A stretch of DNA of 56,362 nucleotides from JAJPXI01 sp045595705 (GTDB lineage Bacteria > Bacillota > Clostridia > Oscillospirales > Oscillospiraceae): the NCBI GenBank assembly GCA_045595705.1, contig JAZOBA010000005.1:1-56362 (forward strand). The letters are read 5' to 3'. The position numbers and the translations under genes are program-made. Below the pieces are notes generated by a model that was given only the letters and a program-made list of their open reading frames with translations, searched no databases and was not told the DNA's origin. Positions within the stretch are counted from its first letter, which is position 1, and every line of letters begins with the position of its first letter. Of this stretch, positions 16,792 to 23,707 are shown piece by piece.

Positions 16792-18171
16792 TTATTTGTC
16801 GGACACGATGGCCGACTTCTTTTTCCAAAAGCCGGACAGATAGTAGAAGGTGCCCAGTACGAAGGGCATAGATCCCGAAATGGCGTCACCCAGCCAGAAG
16901 CCAAAGTAACCCATGTCCAGCACTTTGCCAAACAGCAAGGACAGGCCGATGCGGGCGAGAATGCCGTCGATGATGGCCACGGCGAAGTTGAATTTGTAGT
17001 TGCCGCAGCCCGAGGTGAAGGCGTTCATGGAGTCGCGCAAAGCGGCGGCAACAAAGGAAACCACCAGAATGGGGACAAATTCCATGCACAGAATCAGGAC
17101 CGAGGTATCGGTGGTAAACAGACCGAACACGGCACGCGGGAACAGCAGGATCCCGGCGATGAACACGCTGAAGCAGACGCCATTGATCAGAAAGGCGCTG
17201 CCCAGAATGCGGCGCACGCGGTCGTATTTCTGAGCGCCGATGTTCTGTCCTACCATGGAGCTGCCCGCCGTGGTGACGGCGGTGCCGATCAGATTGGCGA
17301 TGACATTGACCTTGCTGCCCACGCCGGTTACGGCGGAAACTGCCACGCCGTAGCTGTTGATCCACGAGCTGACAAACAGCTTGGAGAACATAATGGAGGC
17401 CGAGCGAATGGCGAAGGGAACGCCCAGTTTGACCAGAGTGGAGAGCTCGTATAGGTCGATGCGGAAATTGGGTAGAGAGAAATCAAAGCCAAACCGGTCG
17501 CGTTTTTTATACAGGTAAACCAGTGCGGTCAGGAAGCTGGCACCTTGAGCGATGACGGTGGCCAGCGCGGCACCAAAGGCTTCCCATTGGAAGCCGGCCA
17601 CGAATACGATGTCGAGGACCAGATTAAGCACGGCGGCAATGGCAATGAACATAAAGGGGCGCTTGGAATCACCCAAACCGCGCATAATGGCACTGACAAT
17701 GTTGTAGCCGTAAATGAAAATCAGGCCGCACATACAGGTGGTGGCGTAGGCCAGTGCCTGATCCCACGATTCTGAGGGGGTGTTCAGCCAGGACAGGATA
17801 TGTTCCCGCAGCAGCAGCGCCAGTACGCTCATACCCACGGCACATAGCATCAGCGAGGAGGCCATAGTTCCGATAAATCGGGACAGTTTCTCCTTCAGAC
17901 CGGCGCCAATGTACTGGGAGATGATGACCTGACTGGCGCTGGAGAAGCCCATGGAGATAAAGGTAAGAAAGGACAGCACCTCGCCGCCGATGGTCACACC
18001 GGACAGACCGGCCGCGCCCACCACGCGGCCCACCACGATCATGTCCACCATGTTGTAAACTGCCTGCAGCAAGTTGGACAGAAACAGTGGGAAGGCAAAG
18101 GTCAGCAACGAACGCAGAACCGGGCCCGTGGTAAAATCATTGATGAAGTTTTTTTCTTTGCGCAGCGACAT
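16792..18171 (-). CDS. MATE-family efflux transporter, copy 1
   Basis: 459 residues from the ATG at 18171; an in-frame GTG at 18180 is possible but has no properly spaced ribosome site. Twelve hydrophobic segments in two related halves, as in MATE cation/drug antiporters. The opening GPVLRSLLTFAFPLFLSNLL and PSESWDQALAYA are shared with copy 2, as is DSKRPFMFIAIAAVLNLVLD, so the two are recent paralogues. Substrate unknown; MATE proteins export cationic drugs or metabolites using sodium or proton gradients. It lies downstream of copy 2 but has its own 130-base upstream gap containing a terminator for copy 2. Confidence 0.88.
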   Translation of the reverse strand: MSLRKEKNFINDFTTGPVLRSLLTFAFPLFLSNLLQAVYNMVDMIVVGRVVGAAGLSGVTIGGEVLSFLTFISMGFSSASQVIISQYIGAGLKEKLSRFIGTMASSLMLCAVGMSVLALLLREHILSWLNTPSESWDQALAYATTCMCGLIFIYGYNIVSAIMRGLGDSKRPFMFIAIAAVLNLVLDIVFVAGFQWEAFGAALATVIAQGASFLTALVYLYKKRDRFGFDFSLPNFRIDLYELSTLVKLGVPFAIRSASIMFSKLFVSSWINSYGVAVSAVTGVGSKVNVIANLIGTAVTTAGSSMVGQNIGAQKYDRVRRILGSAFLINGVCFSVFIAGILLFPRAVFGLFTTDTSVLILCMEFVPILVVSFVAAALRDSMNAFTSGCGNYKFNFAVAIIDGILARIGLSLLFGKVLDMGYFGFWLGDAISGSMPFVLGTFYYLSGFWKKKSAIVSDK

Positions 18172-18262
18172 AACTCTCACGACCTAAAAAAGACTGTTTT
18201 TATGTTAGCACGATTTGGAAAAACTGTCCAGTAAGGTACCGAAGAAATTTTGGCTAAGAAAT

Positions 18263-18297
18263 TGTCCGCTCAAAGGCAATTTGCCCAAGAGCGGACA
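18263..18297 (-). terminator. Terminator after MATE copy 2
   Basis: On the minus strand TGTCCGCTC pairs with GAGCGGACA, followed by ATTTCTT. Confidence 0.7.
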
Positions 18298-18302
18298 GAA
18301 AA

Positions 18303-19679
18303 TCAGGATTGCGATGCGGGAGGACTGCCCTTGCGCCACGAGCCGGACAGGTAAAAAATTATGCCCAACAGGAAGGGGACGAAGCCGGCGGCGGCGCTGC
18401 CCGCCCAGAAACCGTGGTAACCCATGTTAAGGCCCAGACCCAGCAGTACAGACAGACCGATACGTACCACAAAACCGTCCAAAACAGCAACACAGAAGTT
18501 GAATTTTGCATTTCCGCAGCCGGTGGTAAAGGCATACATGGAGTTGCGCAGAGCGCTGGCAGCGTAAATGACCAGAAGGAAGGGCAGGTACTCCATACAG
18601 ACGGCCAGTACGCCGGTTTCGCTTGTAAAGCAGCCGAACACGGTCCGGGGAAACAAGCCAATGACCAGAATAAGCAAGGCGTAGAAAATCCCATTGATCA
18701 GCAGTGCACAGCCCAGAATGCGGGAAACGCGCTTGTATTTGCCGGCACCCAAATTCTGCCCCACCATGGAGCTGCCAGCGGTGGAAACGGCGCTGCCCAC
18801 CAGGTTGCCGATGACATCCAGCTTATAGCCGATGCCCGAAACGGCGGACACCATGACACCGTAGCCGTTGAGCCAGAAGTTGATGAAAAATTTGGAGAAG
18901 AGCACGGCGGCCTGCCGCAGGGCGAAAGGAACGCCCAGCTTGACCAGCGTTACCAGTTCCCGTGGGTCGATGCGGAAGTGGCGGGTGGTCAGTTCGAAAC
19001 CCAGCCGCTGCCGGTTGCGGTACAGATAAACCAGCGCCGTGACAAAGCTGACCGCCTGCGCTGCAACTGTGGCAAGAGCAGCGCCAAAGGCGCCCCAGCC
19101 CAGACCGACTACGAGAATCAGATCGAGCACCACATTGAGTACGGCAGCAATGGCAATGAACAGGAAGGGGCGCTTGGAGTCGCCCATGCCGCGCAGAATG
19201 GCGCTGACTGCGTTGTAACCGTAAATGAAAATCAGACCGCACATACAGGTGGTGGCATAGGCCATGGCCTGATCCCATGACTCAGAGGGGGTGTTGAGCA
19301 GTGTCAGGATCTCACCCCGCAGCAGCAGGAACAGGGCGCTGATGATAATGGCGCAAAGCGCCATAAAGGTGGCCATAGTGCCGATAAAGCGGGACAGTTT
19401 TTCTTTCAGACCGGAGCCGATGTACATGGAGATGATGACTTGCCCGGCATCGGCAAAGCCGATGGCGATAAAGGTCAGCATGGCCAGCACATCGCCACCC
19501 ACCGAAATGCCGGAAAGACCCGGTGCGCCCGCAACCTGACCCACCACCACCATGTCCACCAGATTGTACAGCGCCTGCAGCAGGTTGGACAGGAACAGGG
19601 GGAAGGAAAAGGTTAGCAGGGAACGCAGGACCGGGCCTGAAGTAAAGTCTTTAATAAAGGTTTTGGAGTGGTGCTCCAT
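18303..19679 (-). CDS. MATE-family efflux transporter, copy 2
   Basis: 458 residues, starting MEHHSKTFIKDFTSGPVL. The same twelve-segment architecture as copy 1, with long matching stretches in both halves (for example YATTCMCGLIFIYGYN and GSSMVGQN). No strong ribosome site is visible upstream of the ATG (GGCGGCGAT at best). The gene is divergent from spoVAC across a 123-base region. Substrate not determined by the sequence. Confidence 0.88.
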   Translation of the reverse strand: MEHHSKTFIKDFTSGPVLRSLLTFSFPLFLSNLLQALYNLVDMVVVGQVAGAPGLSGISVGGDVLAMLTFIAIGFADAGQVIISMYIGSGLKEKLSRFIGTMATFMALCAIIISALFLLLRGEILTLLNTPSESWDQAMAYATTCMCGLIFIYGYNAVSAILRGMGDSKRPFLFIAIAAVLNVVLDLILVVGLGWGAFGAALATVAAQAVSFVTALVYLYRNRQRLGFELTTRHFRIDPRELVTLVKLGVPFALRQAAVLFSKFFINFWLNGYGVMVSAVSGIGYKLDVIGNLVGSAVSTAGSSMVGQNLGAGKYKRVSRILGCALLINGIFYALLILVIGLFPRTVFGCFTSETGVLAVCMEYLPFLLVIYAASALRNSMYAFTTGCGNAKFNFCVAVLDGFVVRIGLSVLLGLGLNMGYHGFWAGSAAAGFVPFLLGIIFYLSGSWRKGSPPASQS

Positions 19680-19802
19680 ACAATGATCGCCGCCGGATAC
19701 AAAAATTATCCATCACCGATGGATGAAATTATGGTACCATACATAATTTGGTTTGTCTATGGACAGACTGAATGAGAAAATTCGGTTTGGAGGGTCGCTT
19801 TT

Positions 19803-20246
19803 ATGGAGATGAGCAATCGGGAATATGGGAAATATGTGGACAGGAAAGCCAAACCCTCACCCATCTGGAAGAATATGATTTGGGCCTTTGTGGTGGGCGG
19901 GGCCATTTGTACGCTGGGACAGGGGTTGATCAATCTGTATAAAAGTTTTGACCTGTCTGAAACAGCGGCGGCAATTGCATCCTCGGTGACGCTGATTGTC
20001 ATTGCGGCATTGCTGACCGGCTTTGGAGTATTTGATGACATTGCCAAGCATGCCGGAGCTGGTACGGTTGTGCCGATCACCGGCTTTGCCAATGCTATGG
20101 TTTCTCCGGCGCTGGAGTTCAAAAGTGAAGGCCTGATTTTGGGTACCGGCGCAAAACTTTTCACTTTGGCAGGACCGGTGCTGGCCTACGGAATTGGTGC
20201 CAGTGTGGTTTATGGACTTATTTATTGGATCACGGAAAATATGTAG
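19803..20246 (+). CDS. spoVAC: Stage V sporulation protein AC
   Basis: 147 residues, matching B. subtilis SpoVAC length. Family signature stretches are VVGGAICTLGQGL, LLTGFGVFDDIAKHAGAGT, PITGFANAMVSPALEFKSEG and LGTGAKLFTLAGPVL. SpoVAC is an inner-membrane protein of the forespore channel that loads dipicolinic acid into spores and is proposed to act as a mechanosensitive channel. Four hydrophobic segments are visible. The ATG follows TTGGAGGGTCG. In Bacillus it is encoded with spoVAD and spoVAE; here neither is adjacent, so the gene stands alone. Confidence 0.92.
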   Translation: MEMSNREYGKYVDRKAKPSPIWKNMIWAFVVGGAICTLGQGLINLYKSFDLSETAAAIASSVTLIVIAALLTGFGVFDDIAKHAGAGTVVPITGFANAMVSPALEFKSEGLILGTGAKLFTLAGPVLAYGIGASVVYGLIYWITENM

Positions 20247-20255
20247 GGGCAGTCT

Positions 20256-20296
20256 GAAGCACGTTCCCCTTTGATACCAAAGAGGGAGGTGCTTTA
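20256..20296 (+). terminator. Possible weak terminator of spoVAC
   Basis: AAGCAC/GTGCTT outer and CCTTTG/CAAAGG inner pairs form an interrupted hairpin; the following TTATGTCTG is only weakly T-rich. Confidence 0.4.
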
Positions 20297-20373
20297 TGTC
20301 TGATTGATGGTCAAAATGCACAACTCGCGACAAAGAAAGAATGGAGTAGGTGTAAAAATCAACCAAAAACTTA

Positions 20374-20402
20374 TTGACAACGGGAAAATGGTATTGTATA
20401 AT
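20374..20402 (+). promoter_or_regulatory. Consensus promoter of an intergenic RNA
   Basis: TTGACA at 20374-20379, exactly 17 bases, TATAAT at 20397-20402. No coding start with ribosome site follows within its transcript. Confidence 0.88.
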
Positions 20403-20408
20403 CAAAGC

Positions 20409-20734
20409 AGAAAGAGAGGAAAGGTGAGTCCAATGGGCTAGCGAGTACAAACTTTCGAAAGCGTATAAGAACCCGGTGATTGAAGTTGCCTGCGGGCGGA
20501 ACGCAACAAACTCATTATAATGAGATGGACTCAGTTATCCTCTCTTGTAAAACCTTGCAGGAGACCCGGAGCTGGACGTTCCAAAACTGTTGGAAGAAGC
20601 CGCACAAAGAGTAGATTTGACCCAGGTTCCCAAGCGCGCAAACCCATGAAAGAAGAGGTAAACACGTTGACAGAAACACAAAACCAGGTGTAACCCCCTA
20701 TCCGCGTTGGACGGATAGGGGGTTGTGCTTTTTT
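20409..20734 (+). ncRNA. Candidate structured non-coding RNA of unknown family
   Basis: A transcript of about 325 nt runs from the consensus promoter to a strong terminator and contains no supported reading frame. Its 5' domain closes with a long-range stem: AGAGAGGA (20413-20420) pairs with TCCTCTCT (20538-20545), and after a five-by-five internal loop GAGTCCA (20426-20432) pairs with TGGACTC (20526-20532). Inside are a GTTGC/GCAAC hairpin around 20484-20506, a CTTTCGAAAG palindrome and a CTCATTATAATGAG hairpin next to the closing stem. The 3' domain (20546-20690) contains a TTCCA/TGGAA hairpin. The rod with an internal 3' side hairpin is faintly reminiscent of 6S RNA, but the length and sequence do not convince me. 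tmRNA, RNase P, SRP and T-box signatures are absent. Confidence 0.65.
20692..20734 (+). terminator. Terminator of the candidate RNA
   Basis: AACCCCCTATCCG pairs perfectly with CGGATAGGGGGTT around a seven-base loop, then GTGC and T6. Confidence 0.95.
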
Positions 20735-20778
20735 AGAATAAGAAGTCAAGGAAGATGCGCCCTGCGGTGAGGATGCTA

Positions 20779-20807
20779 TTCACAAATCTGCGGGAAGGGT
20801 GTATAAT
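20779..20807 (+). promoter_or_regulatory. Promoter of the ZIP transporter gene
   Basis: TTCACA at 20779-20784 and TATAAT at 20802-20807 with a 17-base spacer. Confidence 0.75.
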
Positions 20808-20842
20808 AAGGATGAGCAAAACCGTAAGGAGGAACAAATCCC

Positions 20843-21601
20843 ATGGAAATGGTATTGCTGACTGCGCTGGGCGTGGGTGGAGCCACTGTGATTGGTGCCA
20901 TTCTCGGCTTTGCATTTAAGAAGATTTCTCATACATTCAGTGATATTGTGTTGGCCTTTGCTGCCGGTGTGATGCTTGCGGCTGCCGTGATCGGTTTGAT
21001 TCTGCCTTCTTTGGAGTACGGCGGAAGATTTGGTGTTCTGATTACGATTGCCGGCATTTTCTGCGGTGCGGTCTGTCTGAACCTACTGGATCGAGTTGTA
21101 CCGCATCTGCATCGACTGGCCGGAGTGGATCAGGAGTCCCATCCTGTCGGTACCGAGCAGCTGAACAAGGTGCTGCTTTTCGTCATGGCCATCGCAATCC
21201 ATAATCTGCCGGAAGGTATTGCCGCCGGTGTGGGTTTTGGTACCGGAGACGCGCAAGGCGCACTTTTGATCGCGGCCGGTATCGCGCTGCAGAACATTCC
21301 GGAAGGCATGGTCATCATCGCTCCTATGCTGGCAGCCGGCATGAGCGGTGGCCGCACCTTTGTGGCGGCCCTTCTGACCGGTGTGGTGGAAGTGATCGGT
21401 ACTCTGCTGGGTTATTTTGCGGTTAGTATTTCGACTGCCGTGCTGCCCTTCGCACTGGCCTTTGCGGGTGGCACCATGCTCTATGTGATCAGTGATGAGA
21501 TGATCCCGGAAACCCATGCTCACGGCTGCGAGCGAGGGGCAACCTATTCCTTGCTGATGGGCTTTTGCCTGATGCTGGTTATGGATGTGTTTTTGGGATG
21601 A
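20843..21601 (+). CDS. ZIP-family divalent metal transporter
   Basis: 252 residues, eight hydrophobic segments, typical of prokaryotic ZIP/GufA proteins that import zinc or other divalent metals. The two metal-coordinating helices are clear: HNLPEGIAAGVGFGTGD and QNIPEGMVIIAPMLAAG. A histidine-containing loop lies between segments three and four (VVPHLHRLAGVDQESH). The start ATG follows AAGGAGGAACAAATCCC. It has its own promoter and terminator, so it is a single-gene unit. No Zur-type box was recognised. Confidence 0.9.
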   Translation: MEMVLLTALGVGGATVIGAILGFAFKKISHTFSDIVLAFAAGVMLAAAVIGLILPSLEYGGRFGVLITIAGIFCGAVCLNLLDRVVPHLHRLAGVDQESHPVGTEQLNKVLLFVMAIAIHNLPEGIAAGVGFGTGDAQGALLIAAGIALQNIPEGMVIIAPMLAAGMSGGRTFVAALLTGVVEVIGTLLGYFAVSISTAVLPFALAFAGGTMLYVISDEMIPETHAHGCERGATYSLLMGFCLMLVMDVFLG

Positions 21602-21610
21602 CGGATGATC

Positions 21611-21637
21611 AAAACGGGGCAAAATACCCCGTTTTTT
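21611..21637 (+). terminator. Terminator of the ZIP gene
   Basis: AAAACGGGG pairs with CCCCGTTTT around CAAAATA, then more T. Confidence 0.9.
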
Positions 21638-21724
21638 CATAAATGTGATTTTGTTACAGACGGAAAAGAAAAAATGGGGTATACTACAGTCAAAGAAAAG
21701 AAAAATGAATCGGAGGTATACATT

Positions 21725-22474
21725 ATGATGAGATTGAAGGATAAAGTGGCCGTTATTACCGGCGGCAGCCGTGGTATTGGTTATGCAACCGCACAGGCCT
21801 TTTTGAGAGAAGGCGCCGTGGTTGTGATCGCGGCCAGCAGTCAGGGTTCCGCAGAGAAGGCGGTTGCCAAGCTGAAAGAAGAGTTCCCCAACTCCACTGT
21901 TGGAGGTATCTGGCCCAACCTGGCCGATCTGGCAGATGTGCAGGAGACATTTGAAGGTGTGATCGCTCAGTATGGTGATTTGGATATTCTGGTCAATAAT
22001 GCCGGCGTATCCGAGAGCACTCCGCTTTCCCAGTATACGCCCGAGACGCTGGACAAGGTCATGGACCTGAATGTGAAGGGCATGTTCAATGCCACCAAGG
22101 TGGCCGCTGAGAATATGGCCGCTCGGGGTGACGGTGTTATTCTGAACACCTCCTCCATGGTCAGCATTTACGGCCAGCCCAGCGGTGTGGCCTACCCCAT
22201 GTCTAAGTTTGCTGTTAACGGTCTGACCGTTTCTTTGGCACGCGAGTTGGGTCCCAAGGGTATCCGTGTCAATGCCGTGGCCCCCGGTGTGATTGAAACC
22301 GACATGATGAAGGCGGTACCCAGACAGGTCATTGAGCCCATCGTAGAGCAGATTCCCCTGCGCCGTATGGGTCAGCCGTCTGACATTGCAAATGCCTTCG
22401 TGTTCCTGGCATCCGAAGAGGCATCCTATATCACCGGTGTCGTCCTGAGTGTGGACGGCATGGCAAGAACGTAA
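21725..22474 (+). CDS. Short-chain dehydrogenase/reductase, FabG-like
   Basis: 249 residues from ATG at 21725 after CGGAGGTATACATT; a longer in-frame opening to 21605 overlaps the previous terminator and is rejected. Cofactor-binding TGGSRGIG at the N-terminus, NNAG (ILVNNAGVSES), catalytic serine in NTSSMVS, YxxxK (YPMSK) and the SDR closing ITGVVLSVDGM are intact. The fold is that of 3-oxoacyl-ACP reductases, but isolated SDRs act on many alcohols and ketones, so the substrate is open. It is followed 39 bases later by thioredoxin. Confidence 0.88.
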   Translation: MMRLKDKVAVITGGSRGIGYATAQAFLREGAVVVIAASSQGSAEKAVAKLKEEFPNSTVGGIWPNLADLADVQETFEGVIAQYGDLDILVNNAGVSESTPLSQYTPETLDKVMDLNVKGMFNATKVAAENMAARGDGVILNTSSMVSIYGQPSGVAYPMSKFAVNGLTVSLARELGPKGIRVNAVAPGVIETDMMKAVPRQVIEPIVEQIPLRRMGQPSDIANAFVFLASEEASYITGVVLSVDGMART

Positions 22475-22513
22475 TTGAGTGAATGCTGATTTGAAAACCA
22501 CAAAGGAGAATGA

Positions 22514-22825
22514 ATGATGAGTGTTCTGCATATTACCAAAGAAAATTTTGAGCAGGAAGTTCTTAAGAGCGACAAGCCGGTTCTGCTGGATTTCTGGGCA
22601 AGCTGGTGCGGTCCGTGCCGTATGTTGGCTCCTGTCCTGGACGAACTTGCCGCCGAAAATCCCGAGGTTAAGGTGGTCAAGATCAATACCGATGAGCAGC
22701 CCGAACTGGCCGCTCAGTTCAACGTTATGAGTATTCCTGCCCTGTTTGTTATGAAGGGCGGAGAGATCACCAACCGCTCGGTGGGTGTCCAGCCCAAAGA
22801 TAATCTGCTGGCAATGCTGAAGTAA
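22514..22825 (+). CDS. trxA: Thioredoxin
   Basis: 103 residues. The active site WCGPCR lies at about residues 31-36 after LLDFWASWCGPC; cis-proline in MSIPALFVMKGG. Acts as a general disulfide reductant in the cytoplasm, reduced by thioredoxin reductase (candidate at 11155). Two adjacent ATG codons are possible starts after AAGGAGAATGA. Probably co-transcribed with the upstream SDR. Confidence 0.95.
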   Translation: MMSVLHITKENFEQEVLKSDKPVLLDFWASWCGPCRMLAPVLDELAAENPEVKVVKINTDEQPELAAQFNVMSIPALFVMKGGEITNRSVGVQPKDNLLAMLK

Positions 22826-22830
22826 ATGAA

Positions 22831-22868
22831 ATGCAGGGGATTCCGGTTCGGAATTCCCTGCATTTTTC
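22831..22868. terminator. Bidirectional terminator between trxA and the Crp/Fnr gene
   Basis: A 15-bp uninterrupted stem (22831-22845 with 22849-22863, arm ATGCAGGGGATTCCG, one G-T) around GTT, with T run on the plus strand and TTCATTT on the minus. Confidence 0.9.
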
Positions 22869-23525
22869 TTATGTATCCAATTCAGTCAGTTTGTCTCCGG
22901 CCAGAATTTCAATGCCGCCTCGAGTCAGTTTGACCATACCCTCGGTTTGGAAGTAGCGCAGCATGCGGGTGACTACCTCACGGGCGGTGCCCATGTGGTT
23001 CGCGATTTTTTCGTGGGTGATGTTCAGTTTGGAGGTGTCCTCCAGATTGCACTCATCCAGCAGGAATTTGGCCAGACGCTTGTCCATGCTCTTCCACATG
23101 ATCTGCTCCATCAGCCACATAACCTCGGTAAAATGAGCGGCCATGACCTGATTGGTGTAATTGGCCACCACCACTGAACGTTCGGTCAGCGCTTTGTACA
23201 CCGGGGGAGGAATGATCCAAAACTCGGTTTCTTTCTCGGCGGTGATGGTAATGTCAAATTGAATGTTGTTCATGACGCAGGAGGCAGTCAGCAGGCAAAC
23301 GTCCCGGTCAAACAGGCGGTAAACGGTAACTTCCCGCCCCTCATCCGAGGTGATATAGGCCCGCAATTGTCCGGAGCGGATGACCAACAGACCAAGGCAC
23401 ATATCCGACCCGTTGTGCAGGACGGTGCCGGCAGGGGCAGTGCGTTTGTAGGCTGCGCGGGAAAGTTCCTCCTGCTCGGCGGGAGTCAGTCGGTTGAATA
23501 TGGGAAAATATTCGGAAAAGGACAT
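22869..23525 (-). CDS. Crp/Fnr-family transcriptional regulator
   Basis: 218 residues. N-terminal cyclic-nucleotide-binding-like jelly roll (about 20-120), then a dimer helix and a winged helix-turn-helix (NITHEKIANHMGTAREVVTRMLRYFQTEG). The cysteines of canonical Fnr (a clustered N-terminal set) are absent, although C49 and C84-C88 are scattered in the sensor domain, so an iron-sulfur sensor is not supported. Anaerobic clostridial members often sense effectors other than cAMP; ligand unknown. The ATG follows CAGGAGGTGTCCCC on the minus strand. It is divergent from htpG across 182 bases. Confidence 0.9.
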   Translation of the reverse strand: MSFSEYFPIFNRLTPAEQEELSRAAYKRTAPAGTVLHNGSDMCLGLLVIRSGQLRAYITSDEGREVTVYRLFDRDVCLLTASCVMNNIQFDITITAEKETEFWIIPPPVYKALTERSVVVANYTNQVMAAHFTEVMWLMEQIMWKSMDKRLAKFLLDECNLEDTSKLNITHEKIANHMGTAREVVTRMLRYFQTEGMVKLTRGGIEILAGDKLTELDT

Positions 23526-23593
23526 GGGGACACCTCCTGTTCCAGACTATTGTAGCTTGAATGAAACCGATTGTAAACAATTTCTGAACTCGC

Positions 23594-23622
23594 TTGCATT
23601 TTTTGTTGTTTCGTATTATGAT
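23594..23622 (+). promoter_or_regulatory. htpG promoter
   Basis: TTGCAT at 23594-23599 and TATGAT at 23617-23622 with a 17-base spacer; the expected start falls in the CIRCE element. Confidence 0.7.
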
Positions 23623-23626
23623 AGAG

Positions 23627-23653
23627 TTAGCACTCGGTTCGGATGAGTGCTAA
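23627..23653 (+). promoter_or_regulatory. CIRCE operator (HrcA binding site)
   Basis: TTAGCACTC, nine bases, GAGTGCTAA: a perfect match to the CIRCE inverted repeat recognised by the heat-shock repressor HrcA. Confidence 0.96.
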
Positions 23654-23707
23654 CTCTATATACTTTGCGCGGGAAACTGTGCTTGATGTTTAAAGGAGAC
23701 GAAATCC

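Noticed and set aside
20409..20734. T-box leader, because GCGGGCGGAACGC resembles the T-box sequence
   Set aside because: The invariant TGGNACCGCG is not matched, and the downstream gene is a ZIP transporter with its own promoter after the terminator.
20409..20734. RNase P RNA, because of GAGAGGAAAGG
   Set aside because: The conserved GAGGAAAGTCC core and the 3' conserved blocks are missing, and the transcript is too short.
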